DNA of 64,000 bases from Bacillota bacterium (GCA_023439185.1 JAEXOR010000029.1:25258-89257); one strand, 5' to 3'; positions 1-8,137 are shown, counted from the stretch's first letter. The notes: generated by a model not told the origin, from the sequence alone. Numbers and translations: made by a program.

Positions 1-660
1 TTTTTCCAGCCACCACCCCACAGGCAGCGCAATAAGAGCCAGTACCAACCCGGGCAGCAGCACACCCAACCAACTGCTCCCCCACATCAATACCAGCGCC
101 ATAATTGAGGTATTGGGGGACCAAATGGATGAAGTAACATATCCCCTGCTAATAGCCGTTAACATAGTCCTTTGCACGACAGCACTATTCCCACCGGAGC
201 CCAGCACCTGGTAGCTGATCGGAATACAGGCGAAATTCAATATCACCGCCAGAGAGTGTGATAACCCGTAAGAACCCCGATACAGTTCCCTGATTCCCCT
301 GCCGGATAAAAAATTGCGCGCCCGTTCCAGCACCTTTATGTAACGTTCGAATTTCAACGGGATACCCAGCATTTGCACCAGAATTATGAGGGCAATCAGG
401 TTACCGTTCGCATGCATCGAATCGATCCAGACCACGCCCGGAGCCTGGTAATAAAACAGGATTGCAGATCCAACCCCGAAGAGCAATATCCCTATGGTCC
501 TGTTCATTCCGCCCGCGTCGAACAAACAAATTACAACCGTTACCGCGGATAACGCGGTCAGCAGGTAATGTAAGAAATGGTTTTCAATAAAACTGCTGGC
601 GAGATAAAGACAGGCAATGGAAAAAATCAAAGCGCTTTTTAGCTTCCTGTGAGACGCCAT
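1..660 (-). CDS. Polytopic membrane protein, C-terminus cut off by the window edge
   Basis: The frame is open from an ATG at 660 to the first base of the window (220 codons, no stop), so only the N-terminal part is present. A GAGGT ribosome site lies about 8 bases upstream of the ATG. The product starts MASHRKLKSALIF and is almost entirely hydrophobic, with about six predicted membrane spans. One polar cytoplasmic-like loop lies near residues 100-125 (KFERYIKVLERARNF). A motif near residue 180 (SSIWSPNTS) recalls ion or organic-anion permeases, but I do not recognise the family. A transporter role is only an inference from topology. Confidence 0.75.
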   Translation of the reverse strand, partial: MASHRKLKSALIFSIACLYLASSFIENHFLHYLLTALSAVTVVICLFDAGGMNRTIGILLFGVGSAILFYYQAPGVVWIDSMHANGNLIALIILVQMLGIPLKFERYIKVLERARNFLSGRGIRELYRGSYGLSHSLAVILNFACIPISYQVLGSGGNSAVVQRTMLTAISRGYVTSSIWSPNTSIMALVLMWGSSWLGVLLPGLVLALIALPVGWWLEK

Positions 661-772
661 GGTGAGTTACCTCAAGAAATTCAGAATCAATCTAAAGGAA
701 TTTGATTTAACCGGTCGGTTGTCCTGCAAATTTCAGTGCATCATTAAAGAAGCAGCCTGAAACCGGCCGCCT

Positions 773-945
773 CTCATTGAAAATGACCACGGCGAAAAAT
801 TTGGCTCCCTTTTGGATGATCATAAACTGCATACGGAAATCCTTGAACGCCACACCAAACAACTTGAACGCATAGAGAGTAAAATTTAATCTCATGATAT
901 TCAGATTTCCGTACTGGATCGAACCAAAGCAAATAGACGCTAGTC
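773..945 (+). pseudogene. Decayed C-terminal copy of the coiled-coil protein encoded at 24474
   Basis: Translation reads LIENDHGEKFGSLLDDHK, then ILERHTKQLERIESKI, a TAA stop, SHD, and after a 2-base insertion QISVLDRTKANRR. This matches the last ~58 residues of the intact protein at 24474-24890 (IEQDHGTRLGALMDGHR ... QISVLDKTKANKRK). The N-terminal half is missing. The stop (887-889) and the frameshift near 899 make it non-functional. It lies just outside the left attachment site of the tRNA-Val element. Confidence 0.75.
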
Positions 946-1024
946 GAACAAAATCAAAAAGCCAAAGAATTAATAGATTTGACACTATAAAAAATTACTG
1001 TATAGCACTAATCACAAGAAATAA

Positions 1025-1062
1025 AAATCAAGGGTTCCGGTTTTTCCGGAACCCTTGATTTT
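1025..1062. terminator. Bidirectional intrinsic terminator, probably the original tRNA-Val terminator
   Basis: A perfect 16-bp stem (1025-1040 with 1046-1061) with a five-T loop and flanking A and T runs. It abuts the left copy of the tRNA 3'-end repeat. It is therefore the likely terminator of the tRNA-Val gene before the element inserted between the two. Confidence 0.8.
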
Positions 1063-1088
1063 ACTGGTGGGTGCAGTAGGAATTGAAC
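1058..1088. repeat. Left attachment-site repeat (copy of the tRNA-Val 3' end)
   Basis: 31 bases identical to 12675-12705. Both contain the last ~24 bases of tRNA-Val including the encoded CCA. Left of 1058 and right of 1088 the two copies diverge, which marks the recombination core. The copy at 12675-12705 completes the functional tRNA; this one is orphaned. Confidence 0.9.
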
Positions 1089-1127
1089 AGTCAGCACCAA
1101 CCTAAAAGCCGCATTATTAAAGGGTTT

Positions 1128-2234
1128 TTAGTTATTTGCCTGACTATCTGCCAGACAACCAGTTAGAGCGTTTGTCACGTTTATGCCGCGTCCTATGGCA
1201 TGGGCATAAACTGCCGAAGTCGTTGCGGGGCTGCTATGGCCAAGAAAACTTGCGACCAACGGCAATGGGTACCCGGCTGCTATAAGAAGACTGCCGCCCG
1301 TATGACGAAGGCCATGGGGGGTAACGCATGGCAACCCTGCCGCTTTGATAACTCTTTGCAGGCTTCGCCGCACACAGTTGTCTCGAACTGGAAGATTAAT
1401 ATCGTGATCCGCATGGAAAATAAGCGTATCCCGTATGACTATGGGGTTAGTTTCTTGGAGTTGATCCTTTAAAGCTTGTAAACACAAAAGCGTTTCTTCA
1501 TCAAGCGGTATAGTCCGCCGGCTGCTTGATGTTTTGGGTTCCGGCTTTAGCTCACGTTTGCGGGTGTTCACTGCCCGCCGCACAACCACCGTTCCGGATT
1601 CAAAGTCAACGTCTTTCCATTTAAGCCCCAGCACTTCTCCCAGGCGCAAACTGGTTATGGCCACAACCCTAATGATCAAGTTATGTTTATACTTTTTTGC
1701 GGCATTGAGAAGCTTAGTAAGCTCTGAACCATCAAGGACATTCTTTTCTAACTTGGGTACCCTCGGAGTACGTAGGCCCACTGTAGGATCTATCGAAAGA
1801 ATGCCCCATGAAACAGCTTGCCGTAAGGCCGTTTTTAGGGTGCCACAGGTGTTTTTTATGGTCTTTGGTTTCAACCTGGATAATCCCGAAAGTCTCTCCT
1901 GAAGATCTATTGCATGTAGGCCATACATGGGTAGATTCTTTAGTAGCGGTTTCATTCTTTTAACATCAAATGTATATGTTCTGTAAGTCCCTTCATCGAC
2001 GTGATTTTGAATCTGTTGCAACCAAGAACTAAGATATTCATCCACGGTCATGGCCGCCGCCTTCGGCCCGGTACGGCGTTTCATTTCAACCTCTAGTTCA
2101 GCCTGCCGGTGCTTAGCCTGAGTTTTATTACCATGAAAGGTTTCATAGTGGATTATTTTCTTGCCATTTTCATCACGCCCCAGATATACTGAAATCTGAT
2201 ACTTGTTCACTCCGCGTCTTCTCACACCTGCCAT
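1128..2234 (-). CDS. int: Tyrosine-family site-specific integrase
   Basis: 368 residues, the usual length for tRNA-targeting integrases of Firmicute elements. An N-terminal arm-binding domain (about 1-55) is followed by a SAM-like core-binding domain (about 62-150) and the catalytic domain. Catalytic residues are visible: Arg197 (TSLRLGEV), Lys234, His307 and Arg310 (HGLRHTGG), His333 (LGHSS) and nucleophile Tyr343 (AVYAHA). The ATG is preceded by AGGAGGT. The gene ends 40 bases inside the left att repeat, as expected for the recombinase that inserted this element into tRNA-Val. It should act together with the small HTH protein encoded just upstream. Confidence 0.95.
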   Translation of the reverse strand: MAGVRRRGVNKYQISVYLGRDENGKKIIHYETFHGNKTQAKHRQAELEVEMKRRTGPKAAAMTVDEYLSSWLQQIQNHVDEGTYRTYTFDVKRMKPLLKNLPMYGLHAIDLQERLSGLSRLKPKTIKNTCGTLKTALRQAVSWGILSIDPTVGLRTPRVPKLEKNVLDGSELTKLLNAAKKYKHNLIIRVVAITSLRLGEVLGLKWKDVDFESGTVVVRRAVNTRKRELKPEPKTSSSRRTIPLDEETLLCLQALKDQLQETNPIVIRDTLIFHADHDINLPVRDNCVRRSLQRVIKAAGLPCVTPHGLRHTGGSLLIAAGYPLPLVASFLGHSSPATTSAVYAHAIGRGINVTNALTGCLADSQANN

Positions 2235-2298
2235 TTGTGACCTCCTGTAACGGCAAAAAGCAGGAAAAAGTTAGGCAGGGATTTACTTCCCTGCCACA

Positions 2299-2487
2299 CT
2301 AAAATTTCCTTTTTTCCTCTTCAGAAAAGTTTTTAATGAAATCTTCCAATGCAGTTGACGATATGCGGATGCGGCGTTCCGACAGTTTAAGAGCCCGTAA
2401 TCGCTTAGTATAAATGAGCTCATAGACAAAGGACTTCCGCACCCGCAACTTTTTCGAAACTTCAGCCACCGTATACATATCCATCAT
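2299..2487 (-). CDS. Excisionase-like helix-turn-helix protein
   Basis: 62 residues with the pattern YTVAEVSKKLRVRKSFVYELI and a basic recognition segment, as in the HTH_17 / excisionase family (MerR-like winged helix). It lies 64 bases upstream of the integrase on the same strand. That position suggests a recombination directionality factor or a regulator of int. Two adjacent ATGs (2487 and 2484) follow a weak AAAGGGATGG site, so the exact start is open. Confidence 0.8.
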   Translation of the reverse strand: MMDMYTVAEVSKKLRVRKSFVYELIYTKRLRALKLSERRIRISSTALEDFIKNFSEEEKRKF

Positions 2488-2557
2488 ATCACCATCCCTT
2501 TCATATTTTTGAAATACAAAACCCCCGGTCCCCCGGAGGTTTATTATCTGGTGCTTA

Positions 2558-2890
2558 TTATGCCATTTTTACAACTTGTGGGCCCGGAGAAGGTTTTGGA
2601 ATTTTCCTACCCTCGGCCATGGCCGCATAGATCCAAGATAGTTTAACTTCTTCCAGCCTGGCCAACGCTTCCTCCGAAGTGCTGCCGTGTATTTTACAGC
2701 CAGGCAAATCCTTATGCTCGGCCAACCATTCCCCACCAGCCAACCTAGTTAGCACAACCGGATATTTTACATCCCTATACGTTTCGCTTCGATGAATTAA
2801 TTCAGAATGATTGGCAGGAATATCAAGAAAACGGTCTAAATCTCCTTCTAACGCATCAGTATTTATTTTAACCATGGACACTTGATACAC
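2558..2890 (-). CDS. hicB: HicB-type antitoxin
   Basis: Up to 110 residues. The HicB partial RNase-H-like fold is recognisable from YPVVLTRLAGGEWLAEHKDL and PGCKIHGSTSEEALARLEE. The protein is acidic up to a C-terminal tail and has no obvious HTH. It directly follows hicA on the same strand (4 bases apart), the standard toxin-antitoxin order. The start is uncertain: a GTG at 2881 sits 8 bases after GGGGG and fits better than the GTG at 2890, which overlaps that ribosome site. An ATG at 2875 is also possible. Confidence 0.85.
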   Translation of the reverse strand: MYQVSMVKINTDALEGDLDRFLDIPANHSELIHRSETYRDVKYPVVLTRLAGGEWLAEHKDLPGCKIHGSTSEEALARLEEVKLSWIYAAMAEGRKIPKPSPGPQVVKMA

Positions 2891-2894
2891 CCCC

Positions 2895-3146
2895 TTATTT
2901 GGCCTTGACGCCTATGTACTTAAGCAAATTTTTGATGTCCTGCACCTGATACGAACGTAATTTCTCGCCTTCCATGAGAACAATTGATTCCGAATAACCC
3001 GGATATGTAAAAACTCGATGACTGCCAGTTCTCTTTCGCATGGCACACCCAATAGCCAGTAGGAACCGGGATGCTTCCTGATAGGATATATCAACAGGGA
3101 TCGGGTACTGATAAAACCTTCTTAACAGTTTTTCAAATTTGCTCAA
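2895..3146 (-). CDS. hicA: HicA-type toxin (mRNA interferase)
   Basis: 83 residues, slightly longer than typical HicA. The dsRBD-like core and catalytic His are recognisable in RKRTGSHRVFTYPG. The start is TTG, eight bases after AAGGGG. It forms an operon with hicB downstream. In known pairs HicA cleaves mRNA until bound by HicB; here the pair probably stabilises the integrative element. That role is inferred from family and location. Confidence 0.85.
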   Translation of the reverse strand: MSKFEKLLRRFYQYPIPVDISYQEASRFLLAIGCAMRKRTGSHRVFTYPGYSESIVLMEGEKLRSYQVQDIKNLLKYIGVKAK

Positions 3147-3211
3147 CTGGAATACCCCTTCTCGCTTGCATATATTTTAGACTTTTTGGGGTTAGGTGTA
3201 TAGATGGTTGA

Positions 3212-3544
3212 CTAACTATTTTTATGCAGGTTTGGCATGGCTCGCTTAACAACGGCAATATTATGCCGGAAAATATTGCTGGCTATAGACGGATCGCTTG
3301 TCCTCAACCATCCCGATTTTTTCGTATAACACGAGATAGTGCCCAGTAGCACTACCTCATCATTATTTAAATCTATTGCCGGCGTGTCCTTCCATATTTG
3401 TTTATACTGAATTAGGTTATCTGATATCTTTCTTGCACGCTTCCGCCGAACTGCCCTTGCTGCTTTGACCGGATCAAGTCGTTTTTTCACTAAACCTGTG
3501 CCGTCAGCAGCAAAAATTATTTTTATGACAGGTGGAAAAGACAA
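3212..3544 (-). CDS. Hypothetical protein, basic, 110 residues
   Basis: A TTG start at 3544 follows GGGAGG with 8-base spacing. The N-terminal half is strongly basic (RAVRRKRARK near 30-40). The C-terminal half contains NDEVVLLGTISCYTKK, and nothing in it matches a family I know. It lies upstream of hicAB on the same strand with 65 bases between, and has AT-rich codon use like the rest of the element. A nucleic-acid-binding role is only suggested by charge. Confidence 0.6.
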   Translation of the reverse strand: MSFPPVIKIIFAADGTGLVKKRLDPVKAARAVRRKRARKISDNLIQYKQIWKDTPAIDLNNDEVVLLGTISCYTKKSGWLRTSDPSIASNIFRHNIAVVKRAMPNLHKNS

Positions 3545-3642
3545 AAAAATTCCTCCCTTGTTAATTTATTAGAGCGCCTCGCTCTCCTATTATACTGGGG
3601 CGGTTGAAACCGGTCCGCTACCGGCACAGCGGGTTTTAAATA

Positions 3643-3662
3643 TGTAAACAAAATAATTTACA
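3643..3662. promoter_or_regulatory. Operator-like inverted repeat, site 1
   Basis: TGTAAACAAAATAATTTACA: half-sites TGTAAA and TTTACA separated by 8 bases. The same half-sites and spacing recur at 3760-3779. Both lie in the AT-rich region upstream of the HTH gene at 3817, which suggests autoregulation. Confidence 0.55.
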
Positions 3663-3713
3663 CATTTATTTTAGTGTTAATGCTGCTTTATTGTAAAGTG
3701 TAAATGATTTTAA

Positions 3714-3732
3714 TTAAGATAAATTATCTTAA
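3714..3732. promoter_or_regulatory. Palindrome between the two operator-like sites
   Basis: TTAAGATAAATTATCTTAA is a perfect palindrome with 9-bp arms and one central base. It lies between the two TGTAAA-N8-TTTACA sites, so it may be a third regulator site. Confidence 0.4.
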
Positions 3733-3759
3733 ATTATTTCGTCATATCTTAGGAAATCA

Positions 3760-3779
3760 TGTAAATACTTCACTTTACA
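3760..3779. promoter_or_regulatory. Operator-like inverted repeat, site 2
   Basis: TGTAAATACTTCACTTTACA has the same half-sites and 8-base spacer as site 1 at 3643. It is 38 bases upstream of the ATG at 3817, where it would overlap a promoter. Confidence 0.55.
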
Positions 3780-3807
3780 TAGTTTTTAATGTAAGATAAC
3801 TTATGGG

Positions 3808-4776
3808 GTGAATACTATGTACTCTGTTTTCCCAACATTTGCTTACATACGTTCAAAAACAAATCTCTCCGTTCGCCAAGCAGCTAACAGAATTGGTGTA
3901 TCGCATACTTATTTATCCCAACTCGAAGATTTTATGACTATTCCCCAACCAGGAATTACCAATAAATCTGGCAGATTACTAATAGCTGAAGTAAAAGAAT
4001 TTATGTTAGATCATTCACCCATGATATATGAACATTTTGAATCATTAAACCTTGAAGCAGATCATTCTTTCAGCTCATTACGACATTCATTATGGCATGC
4101 TTTAATAACGCAACCTGATGGTTATGGACGCGGCCCTTTGCTTACTGTGTTATTAAGATGTTTTTTTAATGATGATATAAAAAAACATAAAGGGATATTG
4201 TTCTTTTTCCCAAGCATAAACGAAAAAGAGTTATATCTGAACGACATTATCACTGATTTTTGTAAACGCTATTATACACCTGATAGTTTTCGTCGTAGGA
4301 AGCCTAAAGGATGGAGTGGGACACCACCCTTTTACAATAACCGTGCAGAATATGGAATTTTATTTAAATCGAATAACGATGATAAAAGACAAATATTTTA
4401 TTCACATCCAACAAGTTATTATTTCGCTTTATTTCTTATATATTCATTATTAAGAGAAATCACGATATCAGTAGAAGGAGTGAATTGTTGCGCTAATAAA
4501 AATGATAACGTATTTAAAACTTATCATTCAGTTTATGCAAGTTACTTCAATTATGCAGAGTTTTTTAAGCATCCAGAAATACTCGGAGCATCCAAAATTC
4601 ATGCTACTTTCAAGCTGACATCACCAATATTTCGCGCTCCTACTTTTTCTGAAACCTTGAAAAAAGATGTTGACGATATTCATTTATTTAAAATACCTGA
4701 AAACGCAGTAATTCGGGTATGTGTAAGAAATCCTTTTCACCCGGGAGAGTGGTGTTATTGTTTTTCATCGGTTTAG
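3808..4776 (+). CDS. XRE-type HTH protein with an unrecognised large C-terminal region
   Basis: Up to 322 residues. The first ~45 carry a Cro/C1-type HTH (TNLSVRQAANRIGVSHTYLSQLE). The remaining ~270 residues are rich in aromatic residues and Lys and match no family I recognise. The listed start is a GTG; an ATG at 3817 is likely the true start because GGGGTG lies 7 bases before it. The gene is far more AT-rich than the core genome, which points to recent acquisition. Its stop overlaps that of the convergent gene at 4773 by four bases. The twin operator-like sites upstream suggest autoregulation. A stand-alone defence or effector role is possible but unproven. Confidence 0.75.
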   Translation: MNTMYSVFPTFAYIRSKTNLSVRQAANRIGVSHTYLSQLEDFMTIPQPGITNKSGRLLIAEVKEFMLDHSPMIYEHFESLNLEADHSFSSLRHSLWHALITQPDGYGRGPLLTVLLRCFFNDDIKKHKGILFFFPSINEKELYLNDIITDFCKRYYTPDSFRRRKPKGWSGTPPFYNNRAEYGILFKSNNDDKRQIFYSHPTSYYFALFLIYSLLREITISVEGVNCCANKNDNVFKTYHSVYASYFNYAEFFKHPEILGASKIHATFKLTSPIFRAPTFSETLKKDVDDIHLFKIPENAVIRVCVRNPFHPGEWCYCFSSV

Positions 4777-5003
4777 GTTTTTTCCCTATTCGGTATAACA
4801 CAAATATGTTTATTTCTTATTCTTACGTTTTTAAAAAATGGATCTCTTGACCTGTATGCGGAAATTAAATTGATAACTCGAATCTCGCCAACCAGACCAT
4901 CTTCGTCATACAACTCTTTTGCTATCCTTTTAACTGATACCGGTTTTCCGTTTTCCAATGCCTTAAGAATTACTGCTTTTTTACTTTTAGCCCATCTGGC
5001 CAT
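4773..5003 (-). CDS. Small winged-helix-like protein
   Basis: 76 residues from the ATG at 5003, which has GGAGG 8 bases upstream; an upstream in-frame start at 5054 lacks a good site. The segment KKAVILKALENGKPVSVKRIAKELYDE looks like a winged-helix or HTH, followed by a basic stretch. A DNA-binding role is inferred. It is convergent with, and overlaps by four bases, the AT-rich HTH gene. No specific family is recognised. Confidence 0.65.
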   Translation of the reverse strand: MARWAKSKKAVILKALENGKPVSVKRIAKELYDEDGLVGEIRVINLISAYRSRDPFFKNVRIRNKHICVIPNREKT

Positions 5004-5130
5004 ATTATTAACCTCCATCACTTCGAAATTCCCAATACCACCGTCAATATCCAAAGTCCTTATTAATTATAAGCGGCCCAGGTTTTTACCTGAGCCGTTT
5101 ATTATTTAATGTTTTATAGTTTATTCATTC

Positions 5131-6018
5131 TTATTTTTCCCATTTCCACACAGCCCAATAATATCCTGCGTTATATGCATCATCTTCTCCAGGTATTGTA
5201 CGTGTCTTAACTTCACCCGATTCTAATTCTAATATATAAAGTGGCTTGACTCTTCTAACATCTTCAGATGAACCAGAGAAATCAGGTATATTATTCATAT
5301 GCATATCCCAAATCCAAATTTCTACAGGCTCATTATATCCACCGAATTCAACTGTCCATGACCCGCCGGGAACTGCGCTAGGCGATGGCTCAACTCCACT
5401 TACTGTCAAACCCCAATCAAATTCTTTTTTTTCTTTGTCCTTGGGTACCCCGTACCATTCAATCAGCACCGGCGTGTACCAGCGCCAGCCCTGGGCCATG
5501 TCTGAGAAGTCCTGGTCGGCCAGGCCCAATTCCTCACGGACGGCGGGGTCTTTTAAGTTAAGTAACTTCGGCATCAAGTCAAGAGTCTTTTGAACGGTTA
5601 CTGTACCTTGGGCTAGATCTTCGCTGGTTTTGGTGGCCGAGTAGTTGTTGGGGAGGTATCTTAGATATTTTGCTTTAAAAAGATCCCAACTTTCTGACCG
5701 GCCAGCGTTTTTAAGTTCCTCATTAGTTAAGGTAAAGTCGTATTCTACTTTTACCCTGGTTACGGTAAAGCCACTGGTGTACTGCGTTTGGGGCAGAGTG
5801 AGAACCTCGGATTTTAATGTCTTATTTGTCTGGCCGTAAGGATCAGCCACGCCATCATGGTCGGTATCCTGCCATGTGCCATCCGTATGCTGCCATATAT
5901 CAAAGCTGCCGACGCTTACTTGGCGCAAAAATAATTGCTCCTGGGGTTCGGCCAAAGCCGTTCCTGGGAGCAACAGCAGCAGGGCTGCAAGGAAAAGTAT
6001 TAATTTAGTTAAACGCAT
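5131..6018 (-). CDS. Secreted protein of unknown function
   Basis: 295 residues with a clear signal peptide (MRLTKLILFLAALLLLLPG, cleavage near AxA at 21-23). The mature part has a Ca2+-binding-like acidic loop (DTDHDGVADPYG, about 51-62) and is rich in Trp/Tyr/Glu, ending AVWKWEK. It is three bases downstream of a second exported protein gene on the same strand, so the two are probably co-expressed cargo of the element. I do not recognise the fold. An extracellular or wall-associated role is inferred from the signal peptide. Confidence 0.75.
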   Translation of the reverse strand: MRLTKLILFLAALLLLLPGTALAEPQEQLFLRQVSVGSFDIWQHTDGTWQDTDHDGVADPYGQTNKTLKSEVLTLPQTQYTSGFTVTRVKVEYDFTLTNEELKNAGRSESWDLFKAKYLRYLPNNYSATKTSEDLAQGTVTVQKTLDLMPKLLNLKDPAVREELGLADQDFSDMAQGWRWYTPVLIEWYGVPKDKEKKEFDWGLTVSGVEPSPSAVPGGSWTVEFGGYNEPVEIWIWDMHMNNIPDFSGSSEDVRRVKPLYILELESGEVKTRTIPGEDDAYNAGYYWAVWKWEK

Positions 6019-6021
6019 TAG

Positions 6022-7086
6022 TTATTTGCCTCCTTTGTAAAGAGGATTTTCAATAGCCAGAGCTTGGTTGCTGTATAGCAACATGATATGGGTGACGTCT
6101 TCGATTTTAGTGCCGCCGCCCGGATCGGCTTCCAGGCTAACATAATAGCCGTGGGTAAAGGGGTTGCTGCTATATTCTTTCAGCGTATTAGCCCTTTGTA
6201 CCGACACGTCGTTGCCTTTGGCAAGTACTAATACTGCTGGTATAAAACCTTCTGCAGCTTGCTTGACATAAACCATATCTTTCTGCACATCTACATCATA
6301 GATAATTGTCCAACCGCTATTGCCCATTCGCACCGGCTTTTGCCGCAGTTCCTCCACGGTCATTTCCATGATGCTGGCACCTGGTTGTTTGAATTCGTAG
6401 GGGATGGCCCATCCATCATAAGCGGCATAATCATTTGGGTTTAATGGTTTGCCGCTGAAAGGTCTGGTTTCACCCGCCGGCGTTTCCCCAACAGGCGGCT
6501 GCTGCACCGGGGTTTCCGGCGCCTGGCCGATGATGTACTCAACCACTGTGCTGATATCCGGCTTGTCTATCCCTTTAGGCCAGCATAAAACCACCTGGTT
6601 TTGAGCATCCCAGGCCACTTCATAGCCCAAGGCCTCGGCAACCCATCGGGCCGGCAGGTATGTCCGTCCCTGGTTGACCTGCGGAGTAACGTCCATAGTT
6701 GTGGCCTGGCCATTACTTGTGAGTTGTTTGGAACCTACGGCCAGCTCCACCACCGGGAAACCGGGTTCATCAAGTGTTACTTTGGGGCTCTCCCAGCCGA
6801 TGTGTATGTCTCCCACGCCCAGGGCGTTGCTTAGATATCGCACCGGCACAAAAGTGCGGCCCTGCTCAATGAAGGGCTTGGCGTCCATCCTGACGCCCGG
6901 CGCTTGGCCGTTAACGTAGTATTCAGCCTGGCCAACCACGAACACAACGGACTTGACCAGCTGGTTATCCTCATATACGTCTACCTGGCTCTTATCATCG
7001 GCCATGGCCGGCCCCGACACAACCAGCAATGCCATAAAAATCAAGATAATAAACAAAAATCTTCGCATGTGATATACCTCCTTCAA
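6022..7086 (-). CDS. Secreted protein with two copper-amine-oxidase-N (stalk) repeats
   Basis: The likely start is the ATG at 7068 (348 residues), with AAGGAGG about 9 bases upstream. A signal peptide (MRRFLFIILIFMALLVVSG) is followed by two stalk-type repeats: EQGRTFVPVRYLSNALG and NQGRTYLPARWVAEALG. A Pro-rich linker (about 195-210) leads to an unrecognised C-terminal domain. This N-terminal domain is common in Firmicute surface proteins and does not imply amine oxidase activity. It forms an operon with the secreted gene downstream. A long inverted repeat (7158-7195) lies in its upstream region. Confidence 0.8.
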   Translation of the reverse strand: MKEVYHMRRFLFIILIFMALLVVSGPAMADDKSQVDVYEDNQLVKSVVFVVGQAEYYVNGQAPGVRMDAKPFIEQGRTFVPVRYLSNALGVGDIHIGWESPKVTLDEPGFPVVELAVGSKQLTSNGQATTMDVTPQVNQGRTYLPARWVAEALGYEVAWDAQNQVVLCWPKGIDKPDISTVVEYIIGQAPETPVQQPPVGETPAGETRPFSGKPLNPNDYAAYDGWAIPYEFKQPGASIMEMTVEELRQKPVRMGNSGWTIIYDVDVQKDMVYVKQAAEGFIPAVLVLAKGNDVSVQRANTLKEYSSNPFTHGYYVSLEADPGGGTKIEDVTHIMLLYSNQALAIENPLYKGGK

Positions 7087-7157
7087 TTCAATTCTGGTAC
7101 ATTATACCATGAGTTACGGGCACAAGGCTGTCCGGCACCACCACCTTTGCAAATAGT

Positions 7158-7195
7158 TGTGATGTAGTGACCACTACGGTAGCCACTACATCACA
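7158..7195. promoter_or_regulatory. 12-bp inverted repeat upstream of the secreted-protein operon
   Basis: TGTGATGTAGTG (7158-7169) pairs perfectly with CACTACATCACA (7184-7195) across 14 bases, and the spacer itself repeats part of the arm (CCACTAC). There is no T-run, so it fits an operator or mRNA leader hairpin better than a terminator. It lies 90 bases upstream of the ATG at 7068. Confidence 0.5.
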
Positions 7196-7328
7196 TTCCA
7201 TACTTACATACCAATTAACGAGTAAAACACTTCTCAGGGCACTTAAAAGGTGCTTTAAAGCGCTTTCCCATGCCCTGTAAAGGAAAATTCCAAAGCCCGT
7301 CTTTTTATGGCCTTATTTTAGCCATGTG

Positions 7329-7955
7329 TCAACCATCTTGCACTCGGAGAAAACTTGTCCTTTTTGTAGATTCAGACTCTAAAGCCATAGTTGCATCCTG
7401 TTTGCGCAAACGCCGGCAGCAAGACAATACCAACTCTGCACAACCAGGATTCAATAAATCCTTAAAAAGTCTCAAGCAGATTTCAGCTTCCTCATGGTTC
7501 TCTGGACCAGACAAAAAAAATTCCATTTTTACTTCATTCATGACCCTTTGGCACGTTTTAGGACTCCACATTACAATATGGCCGGCAATATCTTCTAAAA
7601 AATCCAAGTCGGAATCCGTTACCTGACTTAAAATAGCTATCAAGCTTTCAGCAAACCTATCAGCTTCCAGCTCCTTTTTTACCTGATAGTTTTCATTTTC
7701 CTGGCAAGCCGCCCATTGACCATTTTTCATTTCTTTTCTGTGCAGCATATAATGCCCCAACTCATGGGCTAAAACAAAGCATTTTTTCATCAACGGCAAA
7801 TCTTGATCAATAAAAATACAATTATCAATCGAAAAAAATAGACCGTTATATTTTGCGAAATGTCTTAATGGAAAGTACACAATTGAAATATCACGGTTAG
7901 CCGCAAAGTTGAGTAAAAACCGATAAATACGCTCTGACATTGCATCATTAACCAA
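7329..7955 (-). CDS. ImmA/IrrE-type zinc metallopeptidase
   Basis: 208 residues from a TTG at 7955, or 203 from an ATG at 7940; neither has a strong ribosome site. The Zn-protease motif HELGHYMLH (about residue 64) and a downstream Glu (KKELEADRFAESL) define the family. Such proteases cleave XRE/ImmR repressors to derepress mobile elements. Here two XRE repressors with shared operators lie 1 kb away, so the pair may form the element's induction switch. The C-terminal ~70 residues are Cys-containing and unassigned. Confidence 0.85.
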   Translation of the reverse strand: MVNDAMSERIYRFLLNFAANRDISIVYFPLRHFAKYNGLFFSIDNCIFIDQDLPLMKKCFVLAHELGHYMLHRKEMKNGQWAACQENENYQVKKELEADRFAESLIAILSQVTDSDLDFLEDIAGHIVMWSPKTCQRVMNEVKMEFFLSGPENHEEAEICLRLFKDLLNPGCAELVLSCCRRLRKQDATMALESESTKRTSFLRVQDG

Positions 7956-8004
7956 ACACTGCCTGCCAATAATAATAACGCACCCCCTGGAGTCAGGTTT
8001 ACTT

Positions 8005-8048
8005 CACCCCAAAGGCAGGCTATAATGTTGGTACTACCCTTTGGGGTG
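8005..8048. promoter_or_regulatory. Inverted repeat enclosing a -10-like hexamer
   Basis: CACCCCAAAGG (8005-8015) and CCTTTGGGGTG (8038-8048) form perfect 11-bp arms around 22 bases that contain TATAAT (8021-8026). TTTACT lies 17 bases upstream of TATAAT. It resembles an operator-controlled promoter firing rightwards, or a regulatory site for the protease gene on the other strand. A further stem (GTTACACCC with GGGTGTAAT) follows at about 8059-8094. Confidence 0.4.
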
Positions 8049-8137
8049 TGCTGGGAGCGTTACACCCTCTCGCCGCCAAGCAAAGCGGGTGTAATGACTC
8101 CCCTCTAAAAAACAAAGACCGCCGTTTAAACCCACTG

